DNA from: JACROF01 sp964533055
Lineage (GTDB): Bacteria; Patescibacteriota; Microgenomatia; Levybacterales; UBA12049
DNA: 29,721 nucleotides
Assembly (NCBI GenBank): GCA_964533055.1
Contig: CAZHKZ010000010.1
Span: 1 to 29,721 of the forward strand
Direction: 5' to 3'
The position numbers were made by a program, and so were the translations under genes. The notes beneath the pieces are model-generated. The model searched no databases. It saw only the letters and a program-made list of their open reading frames with translations, and was not told where the DNA came from. Of this stretch, positions 14,185 through 21,893 are shown one piece after another. Positions within the stretch are counted from its first letter, which is position 1. Each line of letters opens with the position of its first letter.

Positions 14185-14227
14185 GCCCCGCACTACTGCT
14201 TCTAAGCAGATTAGTGCGGGGCTTTTT
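14185..14227 (+). terminator. Intrinsic terminator of the 140-aa gene
   Basis: An 11-bp perfect stem GCCCCGCACTA/TAGTGCGGGGC with an inner CTGCTT/AAGCAG helix, followed by five T. Confidence 0.92.
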
Positions 14228-14259
14228 ATTTCCCTCACCTTTTTACACTCAGTTCAAAC

Positions 14260-14285
14260 TGTACGATGCATTAATGCATCGTACA
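14260..14285. repeat. 26-bp perfect palindrome upstream of the 14376 promoter
   Basis: TGTACGATGCATT and its exact reverse complement. Centred at 14272.5, again 39.5 nt before the -10 box. The 16 nt following the shared GTAC (AAACTCGAATACTATA) are also identical to the 13632-13648 region, so the whole upstream promoter part is duplicated. Confidence 0.75.
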
Positions 14286-14308
14286 AACTCGAATACTATA
14301 GTCATTTT

Positions 14309-14344
14309 TGTTATAATTCACTCCATTGTAGAGACGTTCTCTAC
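14309..14344 (+). promoter_or_regulatory. Promoter and leader hairpin of the 125-aa cassette gene
   Basis: Extended -10 TGtTATAAT (14309-14317). The leader has ATTG and a perfect 7-bp hairpin GTAGAGA/TCTCTAC (14328-14344), then TCGCACTTTTAGGAAAGG. Confidence 0.7.
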
Positions 14345-14375
14345 TTTCTCGCACTTTTAGGAAAGGTAAACTGCA

Positions 14376-14753
14376 TTGACAGATCTGGACATTATTGGAA
14401 GGTCCATGACTGAGCTTGCTGAGCTCATGTACCCAATTCTTGAGATAGGGACTGGTCAGAGAGTTGGGTATCTCAACAAGAGATCTCTCCTCTTCGTCGA
14501 TGATACCAATGAAGGTCCTGATCAGTTCAGGTTGATCGATTGTGAAGCGAATTTCTTGCTCGATGTTGGCGAAATTGCCGCCAATCGCAGGCGTCGAACT
14601 CTGAGGTTGTGCGACGGCTTGAGTCTGCGCTATTGCACTTCAGCACCCGGACACAAGTTCGAATTTACTTACCATGGTCGGCGCTTGGGCGAGCAGATTT
14701 CATCTGTAACAATGCTCAAATTCCGTGAGCAGCTTGCAGAGGTCGTCGACTAG
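14376..14753 (+). CDS. Unknown cassette protein (125 aa), related to C-terminal half of 12017-12727
   Basis: TTG 14376 is taken as start because AGGAAAGG lies 9 nt upstream, matching the leader layout of the sister cassettes; ATG 14406 is the alternative. The protein is soluble and strand-rich, with no signal peptide. GLSLRY (81-86), KFEFTYHG (94-101) and QISSVTMLKFREQ (107-119) align with the end of the 236-aa protein at nearly the same spacing. I recognise no family outside this window. It has its own palindrome, promoter, hairpin leader and terminator. Confidence 0.72.
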   Translation: MTDLDIIGRSMTELAELMYPILEIGTGQRVGYLNKRSLLFVDDTNEGPDQFRLIDCEANFLLDVGEIAANRRRRTLRLCDGLSLRYCTSAPGHKFEFTYHGRRLGEQISSVTMLKFREQLAEVVD

Positions 14754-14798
14754 GGAGTGCACGATCTTCCGTCTCAGGTGTCCCACCGACATCATCAC

Positions 14799-14840
14799 AG
14801 CCCCGTACCTTCATCAATCGATGAACGCGCGGGGCTTTTT
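14799..14840 (+). terminator. Intrinsic terminator of the 125-aa gene
   Basis: AGCCCCG/CGGGGCT with inner TTCATC/GATGAA, followed by five T. The next gene's -10 box lies only 5 nt beyond it. Confidence 0.9.
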
Positions 14841-14844
14841 CTTT

Positions 14845-14850
14845 GATAAT
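14845..14850 (+). promoter_or_regulatory. -10 box of the KGG-motif gene
   Basis: GATAAT, 8 nt before ATG 14859; predicted leader 0-2 nt. The -35 is unclear (possibly TGAACG, inside the preceding terminator). Confidence 0.5.
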
Positions 14851-14858
14851 ATAAATAT

Positions 14859-15068
14859 ATGGCCTTAGTAAAGGGACCTTCTAATGGAATATCCAGAAGA
14901 GGGTTTGCATCACAGACAAAAGAGAGAAGATTAGAGCTTGCTATGAGGGGCGGAAAGGCTGCTCAGAGTAGTGGTAGGGCTCATAGATTCTCTAAGCAAG
15001 AGGCAATTGAAGCAGGTCGCAAAGGCGGAAAGGTAAGGAAGTCTGATAGACGCCCTGTCTCGTTCTGA
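14859..15068 (+). CDS. KGG-motif stress protein (69 aa)
   Basis: Small basic protein with two copies of the KGG-type repeat: AMRGGKAAQSSGRAHRFS and EAGRKGGKVRKS, separated by KQEAIE. This matches the short hydrophilic stress-induced family that includes E. coli YciG and fungal Con-10. These are thought to be disordered protectants; their molecular role is not settled. It has no signal or membrane segment. It sits at the end of the accessory island but is predicted leaderless like core genes. Confidence 0.75.
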   Translation: MALVKGPSNGISRRGFASQTKERRLELAMRGGKAAQSSGRAHRFSKQEAIEAGRKGGKVRKSDRRPVSF

Positions 15069-15117
15069 ATAGTGCTATGCAAGTCTGCTTATTTGTTGTA
15101 TAGATTAGTAGGAACAT

Positions 15118-16149
15118 ATGAAAGTTGTTTTTCTTTCAAGGTTGTTTTACCCACATATAGGCGGTGTTGAAAAACATTTATTTGAGATATCAAATATCTT
15201 AGCTAAGAGGGGTTATGAGATTACAATTATTTCTGAAAAATCTCATAGTAACGTTGTTGGAAGACAATCAATTTCTACTATTGATAAGTCGATTAAACTT
15301 TTTTATATTCCTATTTCAACAAGCGAAACTCGAAAAAAGTGGGTAATTTGGTGGTGGCTATTAAAAAATATCAAACTTCTTAAAGAAGCTGATATTATTC
15401 ACTGTCATGACGTATTCTTCTGGTATCTTCCATTTAGATTCATTTTTCCTTGGAAAAAAATCTTCACTACATTTCATGGATATGAGTCTCATATTTCGCC
15501 ATCTAAAAAGTCAATTTTAATTAGGAAGCTAAGTGAAAGACTTTCTTTGGGAAATATTTGCATAGGTGCTTTCATTAAAAAGTGGTATAAAACCAGTCCT
15601 GATTATATTACCTATGGTGGTGTCTCCAATATTCATAAGATAAAAAGAAAAGAAAGAAGTAATCTCAGTATTTTATTTCTCGGCCGAATTGAATTGGATA
15701 ATGGTGTCAGAGAATATGAGAAATTACTTAGTCACTTATTTGAAATTGGAAAAAAATTTAATTTTACTGCGATTGGAAATAAAGCGATAAATACAAGTTT
15801 CTCTAGTTTCGGAGATATTAAAAGATCTGTCAATATTAAAGAAGAGATTGAAAATGCAGATATCGTTTTTGCATCTTCATACCTCTCGATTATGGAAGCA
15901 CTTTCTCAGGGGAAAATGGTTTTTTCTATTGCAAACAGCAGATTGAAGATGGATTATTTGTCAATGACACCTTTCTCAAAATGGATAAGTATATCAGCAA
16001 ATTATCAAGAGCTTCTAAGCTCATTTACAAACTATCTTTCTTCGCCTAATGCTTATCAAGAAAAATTAAAAAATGCATCAACTTGGACAAAGAAGCGTAC
16101 ATGGGAAAGTGTTGCAGATATATATGAGGCGCTATGGAAGAAGCATTAA
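15118..16149 (+). CDS. GT4-family (GT-B) glycosyltransferase
   Basis: Predicted to add a sugar to a lipid-linked or surface glycan at the inner face of the membrane. The N-terminal domain has PHIGGVEKHLFEIS, HCHD and TFHGYE, the usual acceptor-side motifs. The C-terminal domain has LFLGRIELDNG and SIMEALSQGKMV, the donor-binding end of the EX7E motif. The first Glu of that motif is replaced (FASSYLSIME), so donor binding may differ. At 343 aa the length is normal. AGGA lies before ATG, and a weak TATAGA about 15 nt upstream may give a very short leader. Base composition is more AT-rich than the preceding island. Confidence 0.85.
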   Translation: MKVVFLSRLFYPHIGGVEKHLFEISNILAKRGYEITIISEKSHSNVVGRQSISTIDKSIKLFYIPISTSETRKKWVIWWWLLKNIKLLKEADIIHCHDVFFWYLPFRFIFPWKKIFTTFHGYESHISPSKKSILIRKLSERLSLGNICIGAFIKKWYKTSPDYITYGGVSNIHKIKRKERSNLSILFLGRIELDNGVREYEKLLSHLFEIGKKFNFTAIGNKAINTSFSSFGDIKRSVNIKEEIENADIVFASSYLSIMEALSQGKMVFSIANSRLKMDYLSMTPFSKWISISANYQELLSSFTNYLSSPNAYQEKLKNASTWTKKRTWESVADIYEALWKKH

Positions 16150-16254
16150 TTTGTGTGAAGTTTGAGTTTTAAATTCCTCTAAATACTTGTGCTCTACTAT
16201 TATCTAATAACAATGACTCATGGAAAATTACAAATGAGTTAAATAATCCGGGCG

Positions 16255-16283
16255 TTGAGATTTACCTGTTATAACAATATAAT
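16255..16283 (+). promoter_or_regulatory. Leaderless promoter of the GT2 fusion gene
   Basis: TTGAGA, exactly 17 nt, TATAAT, then 6 nt to ATG 16290. One of the clearest examples in the window. Confidence 0.8.
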
Positions 16284-16289
16284 CAGCAT

Positions 16290-18836
16290 ATGAAGTATTC
16301 GGTCGTTGTTACTGTATTTAATGAAGAGAAGAGTATTGTGGGACTGCTGGATTCGATAAGAGAGCAGAGTGTTATGCCTCATGAGGTTATCATTGTGGAC
16401 GGAGGGTCTAAGGACAGAACAGTGGCAATCCTTAAAAAGTATTCTAAAGATTTTCCTAAAGTATCGCTGAAAGTATTTTCAAAAAAGGGCAATAGATCTA
16501 TTGGGCGAAATTTCGGTGTTAAAAAAGCGCAGGGCGATGTCATTCTTTTTACCGATGCGGGGTGTCTTTTGGACAAAGACTGGGTGAGGGAGATCTCCAA
16601 GCCTTTTACTGACAAGAAGATAGAAGTAGTTGCTGGATATTACAAGGGTAGAGCAGAGAGTTCGTTTCAAAAAGCACTCATACCTTTTGTGCTGGTCATG
16701 AAAGATAAGATTAATAAGAAGAACTTTTTACCAGCTACGAGGTCTATGGCTATTCGCAAGGGTACATTTGTGAGACTGGGTGGGTTTGAAGAAAAGTATT
16801 CTCATAACGAGGATTATGTTTTTGCAAATAAGATAAAGAATAGTGGCATCAGAGTGGCTTTTGCGATAAAGGCAATAGCTGTATGGCTTCCTCGGAATAC
16901 ACTCAGGTCTACCTTTAGGATGTTTTATCGTTTTGCAGTTGGGGATATAGAAGCCGGAATTGTGAGGGGTAAAGTTCTTCTTCTTTTTGCGAGATACTTA
17001 GTATTGAGCTATCTGCTCGTCCTTTCATATCTCTATAAATCACCATTAATTCTTTCTGTCGTCTTTATCAGCGTGATCTGGTATCTGATCTGGTCCTACA
17101 AGAAGCATCAAAGATATCTCGATGAGAAAAGGGAATATTTCCTCACGGTGCTTATCCAATTGGTTTGTGATGTGTCAGTTATGTCAGGATCACTAATTGG
17201 AGGCATCAAGTATATATCTTTCTATGCACTAGATTTTGCTAGGACTAATAAGCTTACAATGATTGTTATTTTTATATATATCTCCATGATGGTATCAATC
17301 ATTGGATGGGGTCTGCCATCACCCTCGCATCCATTTGTCTATCACATGGATGAGTGGCATTTTCTGAATGCTATTAGTAGTGTCGCTACGATTGGTGATC
17401 CCAATGTCGATGGCTCTGCGCATACTGCTATGTTCTATCCATTTCTTTCTGGAATATTCCTCGCGCCTTTTATACTTCTTAAAATTATAAATCCTTTCGT
17501 TGTGAATTCTCCATTCGAGCAGTATCAAATGCAAGAGAAAATTTTTGAAGTACTTCGCATTCATACAATTCTCTCAGGTATCATCGCTCTAGTAGCAGTT
17601 GGAATAATTTCGAAATTCTTTATGAAAATTCCATCATTTATTCTTGTTGTTCTCCTTTCTTTTACCCCTACATTTATTTCATTGAGTGGGTTCTATAAGT
17701 ACGACATTACATTGTTATCTTGGACAATTTTAGGCTGTCTTTTCATGTTTCTTTATGACAGGACTAAAAATATCAGAGACTTCTACGTAGCGTCATTTAT
17801 TATGGGTATTACTTTTGCAACAAAGTTCACAGCCTTGCCATTATTTGCTGTATGTATTGCAGGATATTTGCTTTTTACGAAAAGAAGTAGCTGGAAAGTT
17901 AGGCAAATTTTGACTGGTCTTGGAATATTTCTTTCTACGTTTGTCCTTCTGGGAATTCCAAATTTATTTTTTGGAAAAGGTGATCTAGGTGAATATTTTT
18001 ATTCCAACTTAGTCAATGCACCTGGAGAGACTTCCAATATTCTTTTTCCAGGATCTTTTTGGACATATATGGTCACTACGCAAATCCCCGTATTATTTGG
18101 TTGGGGATTCTCACTTCTTGTTTTACTATCGCTTATTTATCACATCATACTTTTACTAAAAGGATTATTAGCAAGAGACTTGCAGAAATATTCGAGAGAA
18201 TATTTTTCCTTTTTAGTTTTTTCAATTTTCGCAGCAAGCCTTATTCCTTTAAAAGTAGCTTCAGGGGGGAATAGGTCAATGGTACTTATTGCAGGAGGAA
18301 TTCTCATGATAGGATATTTTCTTCGATTCACTTTCTCAGGTAGATTTAAGATACTAGGATCTATTGGGCTATCAGTTTTACTGCTTACTCAGATAATTCA
18401 AGGATATTCTTGGATTAATGCTAGAAATACGTTAGATCCAAGACAGTCATCAGCTCGATGGATTAATGCATATATTCAGCCCTCAAGTGTCATCGGTGTT
18501 GAGAGTATCCCCATCTATCAATATATTCCGGATATCACGCTTAAGGAGTACTATCAGAACCAGGCTAGAGAAAATACCAAATATAAAGTCGAAGTTATCG
18601 ATGCCAAGACAAAGAAGCTGCCTGAATATGTGGTAATCTCTCGTGAAGATATCGCGCCATATATAAAGAGATCTCCCAAGAATGATCTCTTGAAAAGACT
18701 TGAGAGCGAGAACTATAAAAAAATAGTAGAATTTGATCCAAAGCTACCTCTTCTCACAAATAACTTCGATTTCTTCATTGCAAATGTTGGTCCTGTCTTT
18801 CCTGTAGCACAAGTTGCTATATTTAAGAAAGACTAA
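16290..18836 (+). CDS. Fusion of a GT2 glycosyltransferase and a multi-spanning PMT-like glycosyltransferase
   Basis: 848 aa in two parts. Residues 1-230 form a GT2 GT-A domain: VVVTVFNEEKSI, VDGGSKDRT, TDAG (88-91, in place of DxD) and HNEDYVF (172-178). Helices at about 230-310 are the usual membrane tail of such GT2 enzymes. From about 322 a second polytopic domain begins. Its first outer loop has HMDEWHFLN (352-360), resembling the acidic loop of PMT/ArnT-type (GT39/GT83) enzymes that use polyprenyl-phosphate sugars. About ten helices and a soluble C-terminal domain follow. The fusion could make a lipid-linked sugar and then transfer it outside. The PMT-like part is called from topology and this loop only. 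Confidence 0.8.
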   Translation: MKYSVVVTVFNEEKSIVGLLDSIREQSVMPHEVIIVDGGSKDRTVAILKKYSKDFPKVSLKVFSKKGNRSIGRNFGVKKAQGDVILFTDAGCLLDKDWVREISKPFTDKKIEVVAGYYKGRAESSFQKALIPFVLVMKDKINKKNFLPATRSMAIRKGTFVRLGGFEEKYSHNEDYVFANKIKNSGIRVAFAIKAIAVWLPRNTLRSTFRMFYRFAVGDIEAGIVRGKVLLLFARYLVLSYLLVLSYLYKSPLILSVVFISVIWYLIWSYKKHQRYLDEKREYFLTVLIQLVCDVSVMSGSLIGGIKYISFYALDFARTNKLTMIVIFIYISMMVSIIGWGLPSPSHPFVYHMDEWHFLNAISSVATIGDPNVDGSAHTAMFYPFLSGIFLAPFILLKIINPFVVNSPFEQYQMQEKIFEVLRIHTILSGIIALVAVGIISKFFMKIPSFILVVLLSFTPTFISLSGFYKYDITLLSWTILGCLFMFLYDRTKNIRDFYVASFIMGITFATKFTALPLFAVCIAGYLLFTKRSSWKVRQILTGLGIFLSTFVLLGIPNLFFGKGDLGEYFYSNLVNAPGETSNILFPGSFWTYMVTTQIPVLFGWGFSLLVLLSLIYHIILLLKGLLARDLQKYSREYFSFLVFSIFAASLIPLKVASGGNRSMVLIAGGILMIGYFLRFTFSGRFKILGSIGLSVLLLTQIIQGYSWINARNTLDPRQSSARWINAYIQPSSVIGVESIPIYQYIPDITLKEYYQNQARENTKYKVEVIDAKTKKLPEYVVISREDIAPYIKRSPKNDLLKRLESENYKKIVEFDPKLPLLTNNFDFFIANVGPVFPVAQVAIFKKD

Positions 18837-20059
18837 TGGGCTATAAGAATACTGTTATTAAAGGCATAGGTTGGCTTGGTGCTATCAGGCTCTCGACAAG
18901 AGCATTGACGATTGTGAAAACAATTGTAATAGCTCGTATATTATCTCCAGATCAATTTGGCCTCTTTGGAATAGCTACACTCATGCTCACTTTGATCGAG
19001 ATACTTACAGAAACTGGGATTAATATTTTTCTTGTACAACAGAAAGAGAAAGTCGATCAGTATATCAGTACAGCGTGGATTATCTCGATTGTAAGAGGGG
19101 TATGTATCTCAGTTACGTTACTCCTATTCTCGTCATTAGTTGCAGGATTTTTTAATGCTCCGCATGCGCTGCCAATTCTCTATATCAGCTCACTCATCCC
19201 ATTTTTACGAGGATTTATCAATCCATCAGTTATTACGTTCCAGAAAGAACTTTTTTTCAAAAAAGAATTCATGTATCGAACAACTGTTTTTCTAGTAGAG
19301 ACTATATCGAGCATGGTTCTCGTTCTCCTTTTCCCAAGTCCTGCATCACTTATCTATGCAATTGCTATTGGAGTGGTGTATGAGATAGGTTTTTCATTTA
19401 TGGTGGCCAAGCCAAGGCCAGCATTCTCTTTTGATTTCAAATTATTTAAGAAAATCTTATCTCAAGGAAAGTGGATTACGCTCTCTACAATTCTAAATTA
19501 TGTTTATCAGCATGGAGATGACATAGCAGTTGGAAGACTTTTGGGAACTGCGTCACTTGGATATTATGACATGGCATATCGAATCTCTCTTATTCCTATA
19601 ACAGATATTGGAGATGTCATCGCCAAGGTCACATTCCCAATATATGTAAAGATATCTCATGACAAAAAAAGATTGAAAGAAGCGTTTTTCAAATCATTCA
19701 TTCTAGTTGTTGGTATTGTTGTCCCCATTGGTATAGTTCTTTTTATATTTCCAAAAGAAATAGTGACATTAGTTCTTGGTGAAAAATGGCTGCCAATTGT
19801 TGATGTGTTGAGAGTTCTTGGGGTCTTTGGAGTCGTGCGATCTCTCTCGCTATTTGCAACAACATTTTTCCTTTCAGTTCAGAAGCAGCGAATCTTTTCT
19901 TTGGTAACATTTGTTGGGATGGCCGCTCTTTGTATCATTATCGTTCCCTTTGTAAATACATGGGGTATTGTTGGTGCTGGATACGCAGCGCTCTTAGGCA
20001 CAATTGCTACAATTCCAGTTGTATTTTATTTTCTTAGGAGAGAATTCAGAAATACTTAA
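18836..20059 (+). CDS. Wzx-type polysaccharide flippase (MOP/PST family)
   Basis: Predicted to move undecaprenyl-linked oligosaccharide across the membrane. At 407 aa with about 12 helices it is the usual size. It begins with GIGWLGAIRLSTRALTI and ARILSPDQFGLFGIA, typical of the PST subgroup. ATG overlaps the stop of the fusion glycosyltransferase by one base (TAATG), so the two are translationally coupled and probably act on the same glycan. Confidence 0.88.
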   Translation: MGYKNTVIKGIGWLGAIRLSTRALTIVKTIVIARILSPDQFGLFGIATLMLTLIEILTETGINIFLVQQKEKVDQYISTAWIISIVRGVCISVTLLLFSSLVAGFFNAPHALPILYISSLIPFLRGFINPSVITFQKELFFKKEFMYRTTVFLVETISSMVLVLLFPSPASLIYAIAIGVVYEIGFSFMVAKPRPAFSFDFKLFKKILSQGKWITLSTILNYVYQHGDDIAVGRLLGTASLGYYDMAYRISLIPITDIGDVIAKVTFPIYVKISHDKKRLKEAFFKSFILVVGIVVPIGIVLFIFPKEIVTLVLGEKWLPIVDVLRVLGVFGVVRSLSLFATTFFLSVQKQRIFSLVTFVGMAALCIIIVPFVNTWGIVGAGYAALLGTIATIPVVFYFLRREFRNT

Positions 20060-20088
20060 TTGAAGTTGCTAGATATTTAAGTTATGAT
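20060..20088 (+). promoter_or_regulatory. Leaderless promoter of the 20095 methyltransferase
   Basis: TTGAAG, 17 nt, TATGAT, then 6 nt to ATG 20095. Confidence 0.7.
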
Positions 20089-20094
20089 GACTAA

Positions 20095-21066
20095 ATGAAA
20101 AAAAGCCTATGGGAACGACCTGATTGCGATCTGTGTGGAAGTAAAGAGTTCATCATAATGCATGATAAGCTTTCATACTGGGAGTATGAGGGAGTATTTA
20201 GAATTGTTAGATGCACTCAATGTGATCTTGTATATCTCAATCCACGACCTCCAGTTTCTGAAATAGGTAAGTACTACGAGTCAGAAAATTACTTTGGACG
20301 AGATATAGCGCATGAGCAAAAGCTTGATGATGCACAGACTCGTGAGGAAATATTTAGCCCAGCATATGAAGTTATCTTCAAAAAAAAGAAGAGAGGAAAG
20401 ATCTTGGATATCGGAGCAGGAACAGGTCTATTTTTAAGTAAGTTTAAAGAGAAGGGGTGGGATGTTGATGGGATTGAGATCACTTCAGATGCTGTAAAAT
20501 ATGCAAAGAAATTTTACAATGTAAAACTTAGACAAGGTGACTTCTTTGACTTCCCGTTACCATCTGAGACATATGATGTTGTTACATTAAATGGAGCACT
20601 TGAACATATGCACCATCCACTTGAGACATTAAAAAAATCCCATGAGTACCTGAAGAAAGGTGGATTGATTTTATTCTCAGTACCCAATGTTGAAGGGCTG
20701 GGAAGACATCTTTTCAAGAAGCACTGGTTTCCATGGCAGCCGCCCAGGCATCTGTATCACTTTTCGCCAAAAACAGCCCGCATGATGCTTGAAAAGGCAG
20801 GGTTTGAATCAATTATGATTACGCATACTTATGCAGTCCAAAATAAATATATACTTTTCCAGAGCATGCGCTACGGCAAATCTCCAAAGTTTGCGCTTAA
20901 AAAAACTGGTGGATTAAAAAATCAAACATCGGTTGAAGAAAAATCGGTAAGCCTAAAGGTGAAAATTGGTAAATATGTTTGGATGTATCTTGTTACTATT
21001 CTCTCAAAAGTTGAAGAGTACATTGGGAGGGGTGAGGTAATACTTGTCTATGCCAAAAAAGCTTGA
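20095..21066 (+). CDS. SAM-dependent methyltransferase with N-terminal zinc-binding segment
   Basis: CDLC (8-11) and CTQCDLVYLNPRP form a zinc-ribbon-like start common in glycan-cluster methyltransferases. The Rossmann core has ILDIGAGTGLFLSKF (SAM motif I), DGIE and DVVTLNGALEHMHHP (motif IV region). At 323 aa the C-terminal part is an extra basic segment. The target is presumably a sugar of the glycan or its lipid carrier; the sequence does not say which. The next glycosyltransferase overlaps its 3' end. Confidence 0.85.
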   Translation: MKKSLWERPDCDLCGSKEFIIMHDKLSYWEYEGVFRIVRCTQCDLVYLNPRPPVSEIGKYYESENYFGRDIAHEQKLDDAQTREEIFSPAYEVIFKKKKRGKILDIGAGTGLFLSKFKEKGWDVDGIEITSDAVKYAKKFYNVKLRQGDFFDFPLPSETYDVVTLNGALEHMHHPLETLKKSHEYLKKGGLILFSVPNVEGLGRHLFKKHWFPWQPPRHLYHFSPKTARMMLEKAGFESIMITHTYAVQNKYILFQSMRYGKSPKFALKKTGGLKNQTSVEEKSVSLKVKIGKYVWMYLVTILSKVEEYIGRGEVILVYAKKA

Positions 21067-21862
21067 TATCTCAATCATTATTGTAAATTATAGAGTTCAA
21101 AAAGAACTTTTTAAGTGCATAGAGTCAATTTATAAGACCTGTGCTGATCTTAATTTTGAGATAATTGTCGTAGACAATGACGAGGTGAAGACTCTGTTAG
21201 GTCCTCTGGCTAAAAAATTCCCCAAAGTTTTCTATGTCCCAAGTAGTAAAAATGTAGGGTGGGGTAGCGGAATTAATATTGGTGCAAAGTATGCCAAGGG
21301 TGACTATCTCTACCTTCTCAACCCAGATACCATCCTTTTGCCTCGCGCACTTAAGCTACTTTTTGAATTTGCAAAAGACAATCCAAAATTAGGCATTATT
21401 GCTTCTCGATTAGTCGATTTTAAACAAAAACCATTTTATCCATTAGGAAGTAAAGAGTTGACCCCGTTCTCTGCGATGATCTCTTATACATTCCTAGAGA
21501 AAATTTTTCCATTTTCATTTTTTGCGAAGAAATTTTTTGAAGGAGAAAAAAAGGGCGACGTTACATACATGGAAGTGCCACCACTTGCCGCCTCACTTAT
21601 TAAGAAAAGCATATTTAATGCAGTTGGTGGTTTTGATAAAAATATCTTTCTTTATTTTGAAGAATTTGATTTTAGTAAACGCCTTAAGGCCAAGAAGTAT
21701 CTCTCAGTTATTCATGATCAATCTTTTGTGATGCACGCAGTAGGGGCAAGTACAAAAAAAAGACTGGATAGTAACCAATTCTTTAAGGATAGTAGGAAAT
21801 ATTATTTCACGAAGTATTTTGGCGCAACTACATCAAATATTTTGCAAGTATTTTTCAGATAA
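21044..21862 (+). CDS. GT2-family glycosyltransferase (rhamnosyltransferase-like)
   Basis: IIIVNYRVQKEL, VVDND, NVGWGSGINIG and NPDT (DxD equivalent) define a GT-A enzyme of the rhamnosyltransferase-like group. FLYFEEFDFSKRLK holds the catalytic acidic residues. 272 aa, normal. TTG 21044 has a GGTGAGG 6 nt upstream; ATG 21050 two codons later is an alternative. The gene overlaps the previous one by about 20 nt, so expression is coupled. The sugar is unknown. Confidence 0.85.
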   Translation: MSMPKKLDISIIIVNYRVQKELFKCIESIYKTCADLNFEIIVVDNDEVKTLLGPLAKKFPKVFYVPSSKNVGWGSGINIGAKYAKGDYLYLLNPDTILLPRALKLLFEFAKDNPKLGIIASRLVDFKQKPFYPLGSKELTPFSAMISYTFLEKIFPFSFFAKKFFEGEKKGDVTYMEVPPLAASLIKKSIFNAVGGFDKNIFLYFEEFDFSKRLKAKKYLSVIHDQSFVMHAVGASTKKRLDSNQFFKDSRKYYFTKYFGATTSNILQVFFR

Positions 21863-21877
21863 AAATGAGCTATCCTG

Positions 21878-21886
21878 TGTTACAAT
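21878..21886 (+). promoter_or_regulatory. Leaderless extended -10 promoter of the 21894 gene
   Basis: TGtTACAAT ends 7 nt before ATG 21894. It supports this start over the longer frame that begins at 21819 inside the preceding gene. Confidence 0.65.
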
Positions 21887-21893
21887 AATCCCT

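Noticed and set aside
14811..14840. tRNA-like or attachment site near the end of the second island
   Set aside because: The sequence is a simple GC-rich terminator hairpin; no tRNA arms or duplicated att core were found.
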